The translations under genes and the position numbers were made by a program. Positions 11,210 to 24,104 of a stretch of 64,000 nt of DNA are shown here, in pieces. The notes under the pieces are model-generated. The model worked only from the letters and a program-made list of their open reading frames with translations, had not been told where the DNA came from and searched no databases. This DNA comes from Sphaerosporella brunnea. Its lineage: Eukaryota; Ascomycota; Pezizomycetes; Pezizales; Pyronemataceae. The stretch is from the NCBI GenBank assembly GCA_008704415.1, contig VXIS01000028.1, forward strand, positions 186,001-250,000. The letters are read 5' to 3'. The number at the start of each line of letters is the position of its first letter. Position 1 is the stretch's first letter.

Positions 11210-14145
11210 AAGGAACTCCGCCCGCTCAATCTCCGGCACCGTCCCCTGGACTCTGGCCAGTCACTCGGCGCTGCTTCGACCCACTAGCTCGCAGTCTAAC
11301 TGCCCATGCTTTTCAGTATGCCTGAGCACAATATTGCGACACGGTGCAATCGTGTTCCATCAGACACTCCACGTTTACCAGATTGCGTGACCGAAATGAA
11401 GGCAGCTCTTGCATGCCGCGGTACCCATGTCACCGTCAATGTGTACGGGCGATAGTTGCAGCTGCAAGATGGTTGTGCGAACCATGAAGGGCCTCAACCG
11501 CGATGGCGGTGAGCATATAACACCTTGCATCGACTGGCGCTCCACTATATAATATATAGCACAGGCACTATTGTCTCAATGATGACTTTGACGTCCTCAC
11601 CTGCTGCATGTACGTGTGAGACTCACCAGCAACGACTATCAATACAAACCTGTATCTTCCGCGTCCCCACAGCGTGGCAAAATCGCTCACAAGGTTTTTC
11701 CATCTCCGGCCTGGGGCTGCGTAGCTCACCGCTGCTTCCTGGATTGTTCACCTTGCAAATCACGCACTACTAAAACCTTGAGGGCTCGAGAAACGCAGCT
11801 GTCCCGTTACTTGGGAATGAGTTCCGGGCGTGACGGGGGGCAATGGGTAACACGCTCGGTTGATTGTGTGTCATGAGAGTCCAAGGGCTCCAACTGCGAA
11901 CTGCTTCTGTCTTGGTGGCCATGGCTTTGATTGTTTTTTGCTACGCGCATGTTTTTTTAATTTATTTTACTTCATCTTGATATTCTTTCTTGTTGTCTGT
12001 ATTGCACACTTGGCCCATGAGCACGCATCAATCAGAGGCCAGACAGGATGAGGGTGATGACAGCTTAAGAGTTGGGACGAGAAGGAGGTCTGTCATTATC
12101 AATCGCGGCCGTATACAGTCAATACAGGTGATTAAAAACCGATAATAACCTCACACTGCGGAAATTAGCTAGTGGCAGCGCTTCTGTGTGCTATTCGATG
12201 GGGTGGATGTAACGACCAGGGGATTTGGACTTGAACCTGACGCCTGAGGGTTCTCAGACGCTTGGATGTTTAGATGCTGTTTGAGGTTGAAAAGCATGTG
12301 TGCTAGAATGTAATGTTTGCCCTAATGGCCATCATGCCCCTGACAGTGTATATTTGAGCGTTATAAATGTAACTTCTGTCGCTCAATTCGATCAATGGCG
12401 CCAGAAACTGCACGGAAATCACTGCAAACGCTTTCACAAGGATCCTTCTCTTGAGCCCTACAGAACCACAGCGATGAATCCTACAGCTGCTGGTTGGGTC
12501 TGTAGAGCCAGTCTGTGATCAGGATGCGTATGCCAACTTCACAGCATTGCGAATGCGAAATTGAAACAAGGGGAATAATTGGCGGTTCATATCTGACATC
12601 ATGACGCGCTGAATTGACGCGCCTGGGAGGGTGTGACAGCGTCCCCGTGCATTGAATTACTGAGAATGTAATACGTCTCTGGAGGTGAAAGACACACCGG
12701 TTAAAGTTGTTCATCAGGAATTACTATTGGCGCTGCCTTAAAAAAACACAAAACTTGTCATTGTCGATGATTAAAAAAGGATTGCAGAACCAGGGATCTC
12801 TCTGAATGACAACGGGTGGCGCCCCAGCGACACAGAAGAACAGGCCAATGGCGGTGCCGCATCATTGAACACTCGAGAAACCGTTGCGATAGATGACCGT
12901 GGATTTGGCGTCCTCATCGCTTGAGCGTCGAGGCAGTTACGCAAGATGTGGCTTTCGGGCTTGTGCATTACCAACCCTGAATTTGAATAAGGCGCGGGAA
13001 CCCAGTGCTGCTCTGAGGGTTCCGCTGGCCCCAAAACGTGCGGCTCCAACAGGCTTTAGCCATAACTGGTTCGCGTTGCTCGCCGTTAGCAACATGGGGA
13101 GCTGCGGAAGCTATCGGGCTTGCCACGCTGACTTTATTGCCGGACTGGTGGCGTTCAGCATGTCTTCCCTCACGGGCATCGTGAGAGTCTTGGTGAATGT
13201 CAATAGCCATATCTGACTCCAGGGCGTTCGTAGCAACATTGGCTGGCTCTGTCGGGGAATGTGGGGTGTCCTCATTATTGGAGCTGGGTTATTCGTCCAC
13301 GTCCTCCCTGTAATCAGCCAACGCCAGTAGGTCCCACAGTTATCACTCACAAAGCCTCCCTTGGATCTCCTTTCGAGATTCTACGCTTCCGGACGGTAAT
13401 AGCCGCGGTGTGAATTCGGTCTCAGTTGGAAGACGGTACACAGGCCGAGTGCCACCTGAAAGTGCCACCGTCTCGAGGGACTAACACCATTGTGACCCCG
13501 TTTGGGTCCATTCGCTCCGCTTTTGAACCTTGCGACGGATCAAAGAAAGAAATGCGAGATAAACATGATCGGACTTATCAATATAAATATGGTAGTGATT
13601 TCGGTGTGCAACCACGCAATGATGGCTGGCTGCTCCTCTTCGTTATCCTCGTCGGCCTTGGACCTGACGGACGTGAAGTCCGAGTACGGGTTGACACACT
13701 TCTTGAAATTGGGGCCAGTACCTTCGAGTCGACTGCATTTGGATTCACCGGCCCTGGTTCTCAGGTGGTGTATGCTCGCCTGCATCCGACGCATGGCCGT
13801 AGCTTAGCGACATTGGGCGTCTTGGTGGTCTCGGTGGCTGTGGGGCCACAGGCAGTCGAGGCACCGGCTCCTGTGAACCCGGCGGCGGCGGCGGTGATCG
13901 TTGCGGCGAAGGCAGTACAGCAGGCGGTCTTCGAAGCGTTGGGCGTGGAAAAGGAGGCGGTGGGCGTGGCGATCTCCGCGGGGGCGGCGGCGTTCGTGGC
14001 GGTGTCGAATTCAACTGCGTGAACGGAGAAAAACACGTCCTTTTTCGTGGCAATGTTTTCCAGCAACCCGGGCGACCAGCTCGGCGTAAGTGAAACGAGA
14101 CGCAACGGGGACCGGGTCGGAGAAGGATGGCACCGTTAAGTCCGA
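11210..14145. other. Mostly featureless; GC-rich Gly/Pro-coding tract near 13.8-14.0 kb
   Basis: 11210-13425 shows nothing I can support. At 13801-14085 a GGC/GCG-rich tract gives a glycine-rich frame on the plus strand (GRGKGGGGRGDLRGGGG) and a proline-rich one on the minus strand. A 198-residue plus frame (13426-14022) and a 214-residue minus frame (13745-14389) overlap it. GC-rich repeats lack stops, so these lengths are weak evidence of coding. Confidence 0.35.
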
Positions 14146-15000
14146 CAACGCGGTCCAAATGCGGCCAGCCACTCCTCAATCCCATGGTATCTGCCGCACT
14201 CCGAAAACCGGAGAGCGGGATATCGCACCGGATACCGGAAGCCCAGCCAGTTCGGCGCATTCCAAGACGAGTCCGCCGAGCGCAGCATCCGAATATGCGG
14301 CACGCCCGCGCGGCCCGACCTTCTCTGCGTGGCTGCTGTCGATGTGCTGGAGCGCAAGCGGCGGCTGGATGAACGCAAGCACTCGGCACTGCACGAAGAC
14401 GATGAGTGGAACAGCGACGGTGACTGTGCCGGCGATGACAATGACGACGACGACGACAACGACCAAAGCGATGAAGAGGTCGATGTCGACACGGGCACGT
14501 TTGGGCAATACAAGGGGTGGCGCCGCAGAACCGACCGCATGGTCGCTAACAATGAGTGGCTGAGGGATGCCTGGCAGGGACGGAACCACGCGACCGCGGT
14601 GTGGGATGGCCGTGCACTGCTTTGGAAACCGCGTTATTTAGTCTCTGTTTTTTGCTTTGCACTGAAGTATGCGCTGTGGGGTGTACTCGTTCCAATGACT
14701 GCCATTGAAACTCGTCGGAGGTCTCTGATTTGCACCGAGTATGATGTCGCCACGTTTAGTCTGCCCGGGTGCCGGGCATTTGTCACTGCGGCGTTTGTTT
14801 CATTTGCGAGGACAGCCCGGACCAATCCGGCTACAGCTTCGCCAGTACGGTCAGGAGGCCTCGCACGGATATTGTATAAGGGCTTTGTAACGCGTATCCT
14901 TGGCCTGTCAAAACCGCAGCGCGCGACCGATGGTGTACGGCAGAACCGCAAAACCACGATTGGCATGGACTGCGGCGGAGGGTGGGGCGGACGTTTATGA
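14146..15000 (+). CDS. Orphan acidic reading frame (exon or remnant)
   Basis: The frame is open from the TAA at 14143 to the TGA at 14998 and has no early ATG, so it would be an internal exon or a broken gene. The first ~500 nt show good codon structure: basic stretches (AAVDVLERKRRLDERKHS), then a run of Asp and Asn (residues around DDNDDDDDNDQSDEE) followed by QYKGWRRRTDRMVANNEWLR. After about 14640 the reading looks random, so the true end is probably earlier. I do not recognise a domain. It could be the accessory part of a transposon protein, because the segment stands alone in decayed DNA. Confidence 0.28.
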   Translation, partial: QRGPNAASHSSIPWYLPHSENRRAGYRTGYRKPSQFGAFQDESAERSIRICGTPARPDLLCVAAVDVLERKRRLDERKHSALHEDDEWNSDGDCAGDDNDDDDDNDQSDEEVDVDTGTFGQYKGWRRRTDRMVANNEWLRDAWQGRNHATAVWDGRALLWKPRYLVSVFCFALKYALWGVLVPMTAIETRRRSLICTEYDVATFSLPGCRAFVTAAFVSFARTARTNPATASPVRSGGLARILYKGFVTRILGLSKPQRATDGVRQNRKTTIGMDCGGGWGGRL

Positions 15001-18000
15001 TGTGTCGACTGATAGGCGGTCAGCATCAAGACCACTCATCTCCACGGAGCAAGTGCTGCTCGCGAGGTATGCGCACCGCCGCAACTCCAGCGTTGCCTTG
15101 CAAAAGGTTCGGTCGCCATCTAGAAAGGGACAGAATGCCCATGAGGCTGGATTCGGCATTGGGATCGTGGCCGATGTGAGTCACCGGTGTGTCGAAGCAC
15201 CGGCAGCCTCAATGTAAACCCTCGCCACTCGCAGGCTTGCAGGACCGCTGGCGGACAACTGCGATTGCCAAAATACGAATGTCGGTAGCTCGTATGTGGA
15301 CAACCCTGGCTGATCATACTTGTCTTGTTCTACTCATGACAATCTCTCTGCTCTGCACTGTCCCACGACACGCCAACACTATCCCGCATATTAACGTCCG
15401 CGCGCACTTCTTTTGGTCAGCTGGCACCTTGGAAACCGCGTTCTGCGTCACTTTGATGTCGCAATGTATTGAGCTCCCGTCAGCAGATTTCGACAGCAAA
15501 GAAAATACGAATTGACTGATGGTCGGGTCCTTTGTTGGATGTCGGTAATCCTGGGCCTGAACCACCGCCGGTCTGCACCCTCAGGTGACAGACATAACGG
15601 GCAGTGATAAGTTAAAGATTGCGGGCTGATATCGGTTCCTTGTATAGACTGCGCTACCTGTCAGCGTGGGCTCTCATTTTCTCATGCATTGGGTTTGATG
15701 AGAAGTGTATGGGCGAATAACTGAGCTGGCTGCGGTTTGCAAACATCGGCCTTGTTGGAATGGCGGACTATGCGTTGTACCGACGGACTCTTCCAACGTG
15801 CCGACATCTGGCTGTTACGCGGAAAGGTACTCAATCCTGGCGACTAGAAGTTGCCTTCCCTGTTGGGACCGCTGCCACAGCTACGACACAAGATGGCCGA
15901 GACCGTCGCCTCGGTGCGCGCCCGAAAATGCGTCCGCGGCCCCGAGTCCGCACAACGCAGCAAGCGGCGCGTCAACATTCCGCGGTAGAAAGCGCGTGAG
16001 TGGCCGTGCAATCACGTCGGTATTCCACCTGCCAACGACCCTGTCAACTTTCAACGTCACGTGCAGGACCTCCGCCGGGGGCACTGGTTCGAGCTTACAC
16101 GACCGCAGTGGCTGGGCATTGGACGATCTTCGCCTGCTCGGGGGAAACGTTGCTGCCGATCCGGACAGGGCGATCGCCGGTGATGCCGCGGCTGTTGATG
16201 CTTTGCTTGGATGACGTCAGCAAGACTCAAGCGCCAGCAGCGCCGCGGCCGAGTGATAGTCAGTGAAGCCTCAACGAAAAGCGCCTGGGCCGTTGTTCTT
16301 CGGCTGCAAATCCTGGTCGTACTGCCCGCCTATGACCATTCGATCCGGCTTCGATGTGCAAGCTCCCAAGGCTCTCAACCTTCAGCGGTTCCAGTCCCGG
16401 CAACCCCGAGACCACCTTTAACGTCCATCTAGCCCTCCATGCCTGAACCCAAGTTGGTGACTTGTTGTTGCATTTGCAGCCGGACCGACAACAGGCCCAT
16501 TGAGATGCAGCCCAATCAGCCAGCCGCGCATTTTGATCAGCCGCACGCAGCCAGACGTAGCCGGCCGGGCTACTGACAACACTGGTGGTTCGTGATGTCT
16601 GAGTGAAGCTATCGTCGCAGGCTGATCGTGGTAGGAAGACGACGACGAGAGCTCAAGTGCACAGCCCAGGGATGCGAACATTTCAACCACCCCGGGGCAG
16701 CCCGTAGTTACCAGCGGTGCAAAATTCAATCCCTCCGGCGCTGTGCCCGTCTGCGGTCGCAGACACCGCAGACATCGACTTCGAACGCCGCCGAGAACCT
16801 CACAAGCCACCAGGCGGGCAAGGAATGCAAGACGGAGTTGATTGTGGCTTGCGTGGTGGTGACGTTCACGCTGACAATTGTGGTTGCTGGGATGAGGCGA
16901 GTTCAGCAGGATTACAAGCAGTACGTACCCGACTCCGTCGTGCGTTTCTGATGAAGAGAAATTCTGATCGATGCAGGTTGCGAGAAGTCAATCGAGCGCA
17001 GCAGCTTCCTGAATAAGTTTGTTTTTTCTTTTTTTCTTTTCGTCATGTTTTGATTGCTTTTTGTTTGAGTTTTTTTTCTTTTTGCAGGATTAATTTGCTT
17101 CTTCTTCTGTTTTTGGCTGCACGTTTGTATTTTTTTGCTGTTTTTTTTCTTCTTTTCTTTTTTGGATGCCGTTCGTTACGGCGATGAATGATGGCCTATG
17201 GGTCGGCGATTCTGTATGTTTGGAGTGTGAATCGAGATATCGGTTGTCTTCCGCGGACGCAAAGAGAAGCTCGGTTATCGTGAAACCCGCCGGCAAAACC
17301 CTCTGTCGTTGCTGATTACGTAGCCACGGCGGTATATCACTGCCACAGTCTTGATACGGTGCACAAAATGAGGCAGAGTGTGCTTACAATTCCGGCGGCG
17401 CTGTTTGTTGAATTCTGGGATAATTAGGATTGTTGGAGCGGAGTAGCATCCCAAACCGATGGAGAAACAAGCAAGAGTAAACCGAAACCAGTGTCGCGAA
17501 CATACCCTGCTGAGCGCCGCGCGATTCGCGGCTGCGCCTCTTCAAACGGTAGCCGGCCGGCAGCGATCATTTTGGGAAGGCTTTGGTCGCTTGAAGGCGC
17601 GGGATGAGGCAGCCAGGCTGGCTAGAATTCAGATGTAGGATGGACACCCACGCTCGGCCTTTCTCTCCGCATCGACTGTGACGGGTATGCCATGTTTTCA
17701 ATACCCAAGCGTCGACCACGTCACTAGCCGAGGCCATTCACACGCAATCGTCCAATGCACACAGGGAACACGTTTCCAAACCCGCGCCACATGTTTCCCG
17801 GCTTCACCACGAAACGCCAACTGATCGGCATCCATATCCTCAACTGCATGGCCTCAATAGCGCAACTATACACCTAGCGAATGTGTGTGCTGGGGTGTGT
17901 GTTGACCGTGCATGCCATGCCTTCGCTCGTACTCGACAATTCCGCGCGATGAGGCTTCCAACAAAACCCAACGAAAAAAAATCAACATAGTGAACTTCTT

Positions 18001-20122
18001 ATATAGCCATTATCTCCAGATGCTGTCCACATTTTCTATAAGGAACCTACAAATGACGGTGTTGTGGCGTTGCCAGTGTGCCCAAAGACCCGTGTATTAC
18101 CCACTTCCGACGCCTCTCGCTCTCACCAAATTGCCCATTGACCTCCAAAAGCCGCATCGATGGCTTCTCGTGCATGTTGACAAATCAAAACCATTGGACT
18201 TGTCATGGGAGAGGAGTTGGTTGGAGGTATCTAACCCCGGACGCCGAAGCAGGATCACAGACTCGACTGGTAGTGGTAGCAGCTGGTGAAAGACGCCGAT
18301 GGTGGGCACCAGGCAACCTGCAAGCGAAACGCCGGTTCGCTATGTCCAGGGTCACGGTAGATAAAGTAGCAGGTAGCGATCGTGGTGTCAATGCTGGAAC
18401 AGAACATTGGCCACCAGGTGAGCTGCACATAGTCGTAGCTCCGGAGTTCATCCCCAATGTGAACACCACTTTTGTGGTGATACCCAGGTAGGAATGGACA
18501 TATCCATCTCGTGCTCTTCCCTAACATCTATGCGCCGCGAGTTGCGAATAGGCCATTGTGCTTCCAATAGGCTGCGCCTGCTCGCGATCCATGTACCCCC
18601 ACAGATCTTACCATCCGAATCCAAACTCCCACCTCACGTACTGTAATAGCGAACCCACCTCCGCCCTCCGACCTGGCGCTTTTCGCATCGCTTTTTGCAG
18701 GGCATAAGCAGTGGTGGTGGTAGCGATCGTTTCTCGAAGGGCTGTATGGAAACATAGTTGCAAGCCACACAGTCCGGCTGAATCGCATCTCTGGGGAAAG
18801 AATATTGCAGGCAGAATTAGGAGGTGCAACAGGTGCTGGTCGGATAAGGACAGCATTGTTTGAAGCTTCCAGGGTAGTGGCAGGGTGGACCGTCCTGCTA
18901 TTCGGTGATAATCCAGATGCATGCGTAGGAGGGGGGTAGGGGTGTGTCTGCTCTACATTCTTCCCCTTCACAACAGAGGTTGTAGGAGCCGGCGGGGGAG
19001 TGTATAGTCCTTCGTTCGGCTTCAAATTGCGGGTGCTCGGGTGTTCAGCGTGGCGACATTTTGTATTGAAAAGGACACAGAAGCAAAGGCATCATATTCT
19101 TAGTTTTGGTTCTAGACTCTCGTGCAAACCTCTTGTTGTTGTTGGCTGCCGTGGGGAAACGTAGTTGCGAGTTTCCATTCTCGGCCTCCACGAGAGAAGG
19201 GATAGCACATTTCTCCATGGAACCCGAATCGAGAGTCCAGACACATGGATACTTGGTGGGTGTTAAGGTACGCTGCTGGTTGGGGTGACGGTGCTTGGGT
19301 ACCCAGACCCGGCCGCCGCGATGCTTAGTGGAACGAACATCTCACTTTCACTCCGCGCCATCGTGAGTCGAGTCTCCAATACAACTCTCATAAGCCCCCC
19401 CCCCCCCTGCCAACTACGGCAAACGTCTCCTCATACCCCGAGACCGAAGCAGGGTTTCTCACAGGCCTGGGCGGTCTACAGGTCGGCCTGGACGGTCTGT
19501 CATAGTCCAGTCAAGTCCGTGGACCGAAGCCATCTAGTCGGCGATTGATCTAGAACTGGAAAACCTGGTTCATGACTTAGGAGGATTGAACCAGCCTGCA
19601 GACCTGACTTATGTAATATCTATATGCGTTGAGCCTGAACGTGGGAGCGGTGCGCTAGTTCTATTCAATCTGGGTGCCACTCCATCGGCAATCCTAACAT
19701 CGTGCGTCTTCCGCTGTTGCCACCCAAAACAACCACCTTCGAACGTCATCAACCACTAAACAACCACCCCAAACGTGTTCAACGCACGTCTCATTCGGGA
19801 CTGGATCCTGAGAAACTGTAAGTCGCTCTCTACGTACCAGATTGGACCCTGAGTACCGGGATGGGCTCATCAGCGTGAGGCTGTGAGCCATGCTGAGATC
19901 ACAAAGCTTGAGGAGAACGGTCCAATAGCTGAGCGTGAGGCATAAAGGAGTTTGGAGCGCGCCGAGGATATATTAACTATATGGCCGGGGTTTGGTATAT
20001 GGCTTTTGACGCCGCGGGCGGTTTGTAAAGACAATCCTTATGTGATACATTACTCCGCTGGAGGTATCTAGTCGACCGGATCCGCCTGCAGGTGGTCCAG
20101 TCCATACTCCCCGAAAAGGCTG
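15001..20122. other. No clear gene; T-rich tract and a short dispersed repeat
   Basis: 17010-17165 is a T/pyrimidine-rich stretch (repeated TTTTTTCTTTT). 19455-19514 is a ~60-bp copy of a repeat found again at 44341-44399 and is preceded by a run of C. Minus-strand frames between 18.1 and 19.0 kb contain hydrophobic segments that faintly recall fungal multi-pass membrane proteins, but no intact frame exists. Nothing else is supported. Confidence 0.4.
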
Positions 20123-20237
20123 CTGGTCCCGGGCAATCTCTCGGACTGGAGTGCATGATGTGGTCCAGGTCCAGTCCGCGCTCAGGACTGGTCGGACTGG
20201 ACTGTGAGGAGCACTGGAAGAGACTGCGGGTCCCGGG

Positions 20238-21108
20238 TAGTGTTCGGCACGAGACGAGACGAGACGAGATGTGAACACAGCCCGGGATTTCTCGTCTCGT
20301 GGAGAGAAAAGTCTCGCAGGCCGGCCTTCTCCCAGTCTGCCACTTCGTCTCCGCCCTCCCATTCATCTACATCTGGCTGTCCGGTGCAATCGTTCACAAG
20401 AAGAAGGATGTTCGCGGTTCTGTCCCCCAGCCTGCTTCGCTTTTTGGTAATAATATCACCTGTTCATAGGCCGGTCAACAATCACACGGTCTGCAACGGA
20501 AATTCAGGGCAATACCTGCGCGAGAGAATAGCCTTTCAGCTGGTACACTACTGGCGGGTATTGACAGATAGTGCCGAGCCATGTCTGCTAAACCACAGCG
20601 ATAGCGTTGCCCATACAGCTTCCACCATTCTATACCATCGACATTCCATGGGGGCAGGAGACTGACGCTGGGCCTGAGCGGGCTCTAAGACATCATGACC
20701 GCCTTTCTCATAACGTTGGCGGTGGAAAAAATATTTGAGTGCGTGCCCGTGTTCAACTGTAGGATGAGACGCGGAACGTTTGGTGGTGAACGTGTTGTCT
20801 GAAGAAGAAAGGAAGAAAGGAAGCTATCTACCGCCCGCGCACCTTATATCCTCATCTCGCCTCACTCTCGTGCACTCAACCATAGATCCGAACCCTACAT
20901 CGGCTGATGGCGAACGGATCACAGCACACGGATCTGTTCAACAGGCATAGCACATCATAACTCATCACTCAGGAGTACCCGGGCCTGATCGACGCCTAAT
21001 CTGATCGGTCTCGCGATATCTCGTCTCGTCCAGAAAAAAACGTTTGTCTCGCTCGTCATTCAGGCCCGAGACGAGTATCCCAGATATCTCGGCTCGTGCC
21101 GAACACTA
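20238..21108. mobile_element. 871-bp TIR element, hAT-like, with 8-bp target duplication
   Basis: Both ends read TAGTGTTCGGCACGAG (16 bp, perfect inverted repeat). The flanks are GTCCCGGG (20230-20237) and GTCCCTGG (21109-21116), a 7-of-8 match. Subterminal sequence is rich in ACGAG/TCTCG pentamers. There is no transposase; instead the interior holds a short LTR. The 8-bp duplication and the TAGTG terminus fit a non-autonomous hAT element. Confidence 0.72.
20759..20899 (+). mobile_element. Solo short LTR inside the 20238 element
   Basis: It begins TGTAGGATGAGACG and ends CCGAACCCTACA. It shares AGGAAGCTATCTACC and CTTATATCCTC with copies at 33122, 33309 and (reverse) 37845. At 141 bp it is a very short LTR. 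The flanks TCAAC and TCGGC agree at only three of five bases. Confidence 0.55.
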
Positions 21109-22888
21109 GTCCCTGGCAATCTCTCGGACTGGAGTGCATGATGTTGTCCAGGTCCGGTCTGCGGTCAGGACTGGTCGGACTGGACTGTGAGGAACACTGG
21201 ACCGAAGATACTGACTCTGAAGCGTAGCTGCGAGGATTCAGCGAACTACCATCTGGAGAGCATCATTGTGAAAAGCTCTAACTCTTACCACGGTCGACCC
21301 TGTGCAGGTGCTACTTCGCGGCACGGTCGTTTCTTTCACCCCATCACCGCACGTTCGCCTGACCGTTCACTTGACTGCCGGCGATACACAGCTGTTACAG
21401 CATGACCAGTACGCTTCCAACGCCAACGCCCTGGCCACAAGAACCCAGCCTTGCGGGAGTGCTACCCCGCAACGTTCCAGCACGGGGGCGATGTACTGCC
21501 AGCCGGGCTGAAAGCCGCGTGGCTAAAAAAAATCACTACCCAGCGGAGAATCTGTACTGGCGAGGCCGATAAGGATATAATGGAATAGGGTGTGTATGTG
21601 AATTGGGTAGTATAGAAGCTACAGCCTAACCACTAACCGCCCCCTATCGCCCAGTCGCTTGACTCCCGCCGAGACACACAGGTGTTACAGGTTCGCTGTA
21701 CCCTCCCACCGCCCGTGGCTAAAGCAAATGCCCGTTGCGGTTGTCCCACCCTGCAAAGCAGCTATGAAAATGGGGACAATGTACTTGCAGTCATAATCAA
21801 CGGGCCTGTAAGCAGGTTAGCTAAAAAATCAATAACCTGTACCGGCCAGGTGGTTGCGCATGGAATTCAACACTGAGCTGCAGTGGGTAGTATAGACGGT
21901 ACGGCGTAACGACTCATCCAGTGATGGACACCAGCCGAGCCAGCTCGAGCCAGAAGCTCGAGCTGACAAGCCAGGTCGACCCGATCCTTCGTCCTTTACG
22001 AGCCGAGCTGGCTCTAGCTGAGTGTGGAGGATCGGCTTCAGCCAGCTCCAGTTTTCACCATGATCGGTGATCGGGGGTTCTGATGGGGCGGGTTGATGGG
22101 AATGGAATTTACCGTGAGTCTTGTGTAATGAAAACAGACAATAAAATGTGTCATATAGAAAGCTCGAGTCGCTTGTTGCTGTCACGCAACCCAATACTAT
22201 CTACCTACCCTTCAGCAGACCATAACTACCAACATCGAGCCGGTGCACTACCAGCGTTGCACAGGAGTCGAGAATTCTCGCCGAGGGTCTCGGTCTCGTA
22301 AGAATGGTGCGGTCTTGAAATATCTCGCCGGTCTCGTGGCAGCTTCGACAGTTCTTGTTCAGTCTTGTCATTCTCGCGAGTGCTCGCTTGTCTCGCCAAC
22401 ATTCAGGCTGCTATGGTGCCGCTGTTGTTTGGGGAGGCATAGCTCGGGTCGTGAAGTGTCTGCAGGGCGCCAGATACTGCAGCGATGAAAGCCCTATGGT
22501 ACACGGTTTGTACGGAGGATGGATTTTTAATAGATTAGCGTGTATAGATGCTGGACCCTGTGTATAACGGGACCCCGTCGCCACACCGAAGGGTTTCCGG
22601 CCTCATTTGAACGTGTTGAGTTCTGTTTGGGGCTCCCATGAATGCCTGGATGGCCAACTGACTACAGGTTGCCTACGTTCAGAGCCCTTCAAGTTGCGCC
22701 CGATGGAAGGCTTGTTTATATTGTTCGAGAAGGTGGAATGCAGATGGTCCTGCTAAAAAATATAAAAGCGCTGCTGGGGCTGTTTGTTTGGTGTATTTGC
22801 TCAACAGTTGCACTTCGTTACTACTGTAATAGTAGTGTTGTCCAGTGGGGTAGTGCCGCGGGGTCATGTGGCTCCCCGGGGTCAACAA

Positions 22889-24104
22889 TAGTGATGGACA
22901 CGAGCCGAGCCGGCTCGAGCCAAAAGCTCGAGCCTCGTGCCAGAGCCGGCTCGATCCACCTAGATTTTGAGCCCGAGCTGGATCCAGCAACGGTGAGTCT
23001 GGCTCGAGCTGGGCTCCTGCTTTTACTTGGAATTTTGTTGGCTACAAGCGCCGCATCAACCCCCATCTCAACCCACCCTACCCGTCATCTTGCACCTTCC
23101 ACCACACCCACCCAGCGCGCGGCGAGGACAACGAAAACTTCACCATGTCGACGGTCCCTAGCAGTGGCCCCGGCTGCGATAATCGACTGAATGCTGGTGA
23201 TGTGGACCGGGCCGGTCCGGGCGCCTGCTCTTGCTCCTCCTGACGACGAAGATAAAGTTATGCAGGCGTTCTACAAGAAACCAAGCGGAAAATGGGTAAA
23301 AACAATACCAAAGCCTCATGGAACTCGCGTTAATGCCTGTTACACGGATAGTTTCCAAGGTGCTGCCGGAGTCGGTACCCTTAGTGGGCAGCAGAGCTCG
23401 CCTTGCACCGCATTTCTCTACAAGCGAATGATCATTTTCCGAGACCAGGTTGCGGGAAAGAGCGGCTCTGCTGCGTCAGGTACCGTTCCAGTAATTCAAT
23501 CTAGCCGCCTTGGAAGGGTTCAGGTTGACCAACAGCTTGCGGCGATCGTTGAAAATATTGGACGACGGCCACAGATCACCAATGTTCATGGGCACCGGCG
23601 GGCAATCCACTTCTGACGCAGTTTGCGAGGAGTTGGAGCTGGGGATATTATCACAAAGAAGCGGAACCGTCACTTGAAGGAGCCAAGCAGCACCTTATTG
23701 CTACTTAAGCACTGACTAAAGCAAACCGCAGTCAAACATTGGGAAAGGTTAGGGTATGACGACACTGATGATGGACAGGTGGCAGCTGCAGAAAGTGTGA
23801 ACATTGCGGGTATATCTGGGGAGAGTGCGGCGGGTGAGGGTGCGGCGGGTGATAGCGATGATGACGCGGTGCGGATTCCGCCGTTGAGGCTGCTCTGAAC
23901 TCGTCAGGCTGTCGGACCTTAGGGTTATCCAGATTGATCTGCATGGATTGATACAATGTACATTTCACCCAAACTCTTACCATCCGCTCTATTTTTTCTC
24001 TGAACTGTGGGACGGCTCGAGCCCACGAGCCGAACCAGGAAATTTGACGAGCTGGCTCGAGCCTACCCGCTGGCTTGAGACGAGCCGACTCGTGTCCATC
24101 ACTA
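22889..24104 (+). mobile_element. hAT element C, innermost of the nest
   Basis: Perfect 13-bp ends TAGTGATGGACAC and GTGTCCATCACTA are framed by a perfect 8-bp duplication, GTCAACAA (22881-22888 and 24105-24112). Subterminal regions are packed with GAGCCGGCTCGAG-type palindromes. It is 1216 bp and homologous throughout to the older copy at 7676-8493. The interior lacks a DDE core. It is the youngest insertion of the three. Confidence 0.9.
23191..23616 (+). pseudogene. Reading frame inside hAT element C
   Basis: A 141-residue frame containing DDEDKVMQAFYKKPSGKWVK and a later LGRVQVDQQL. The corresponding segment in the older copy (near 7900-8060) is recognisable but broken by stops. It may be what remains of the N-terminal DNA-binding part of a hAT transposase, but no zinc-finger pattern is complete. 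Whether it is expressed cannot be judged. Confidence 0.35.

Larger units (their letters stand above)
20124..21217 (+). repeat. 106-bp tandem repeat, two units split by a TIR element
   Basis: Units at about 20124-20237 and 21109-21217 share GGCAATCTCTCGGACTGGAG and the later GGACTGGTCGGACTGGACTG with only a few differences. The element at 20238-21108 lies exactly between them. Confidence 0.75.

Noticed and set aside
13745..14389. 214-residue Pro/Arg-rich frame on the minus strand
   Set aside because: It lies antisense to the GC-rich tract and has no motif; GC-rich repeats leave several frames open by chance.
16628..16951. 107-residue plus frame with a hydrophobic stretch (VACVVVTFTLTIVVAG)
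   Set aside because: No start context, splice pattern or homologous motif; a second frame over the same bases is equally open.
18100..19025. Possible decayed multi-pass membrane protein on the minus strand (DUF6534-like)
   Set aside because: Hydrophobic patches such as SSIDTTIATCYFIYR are suggestive, but they fall in different frames and the family landmarks are not in order.
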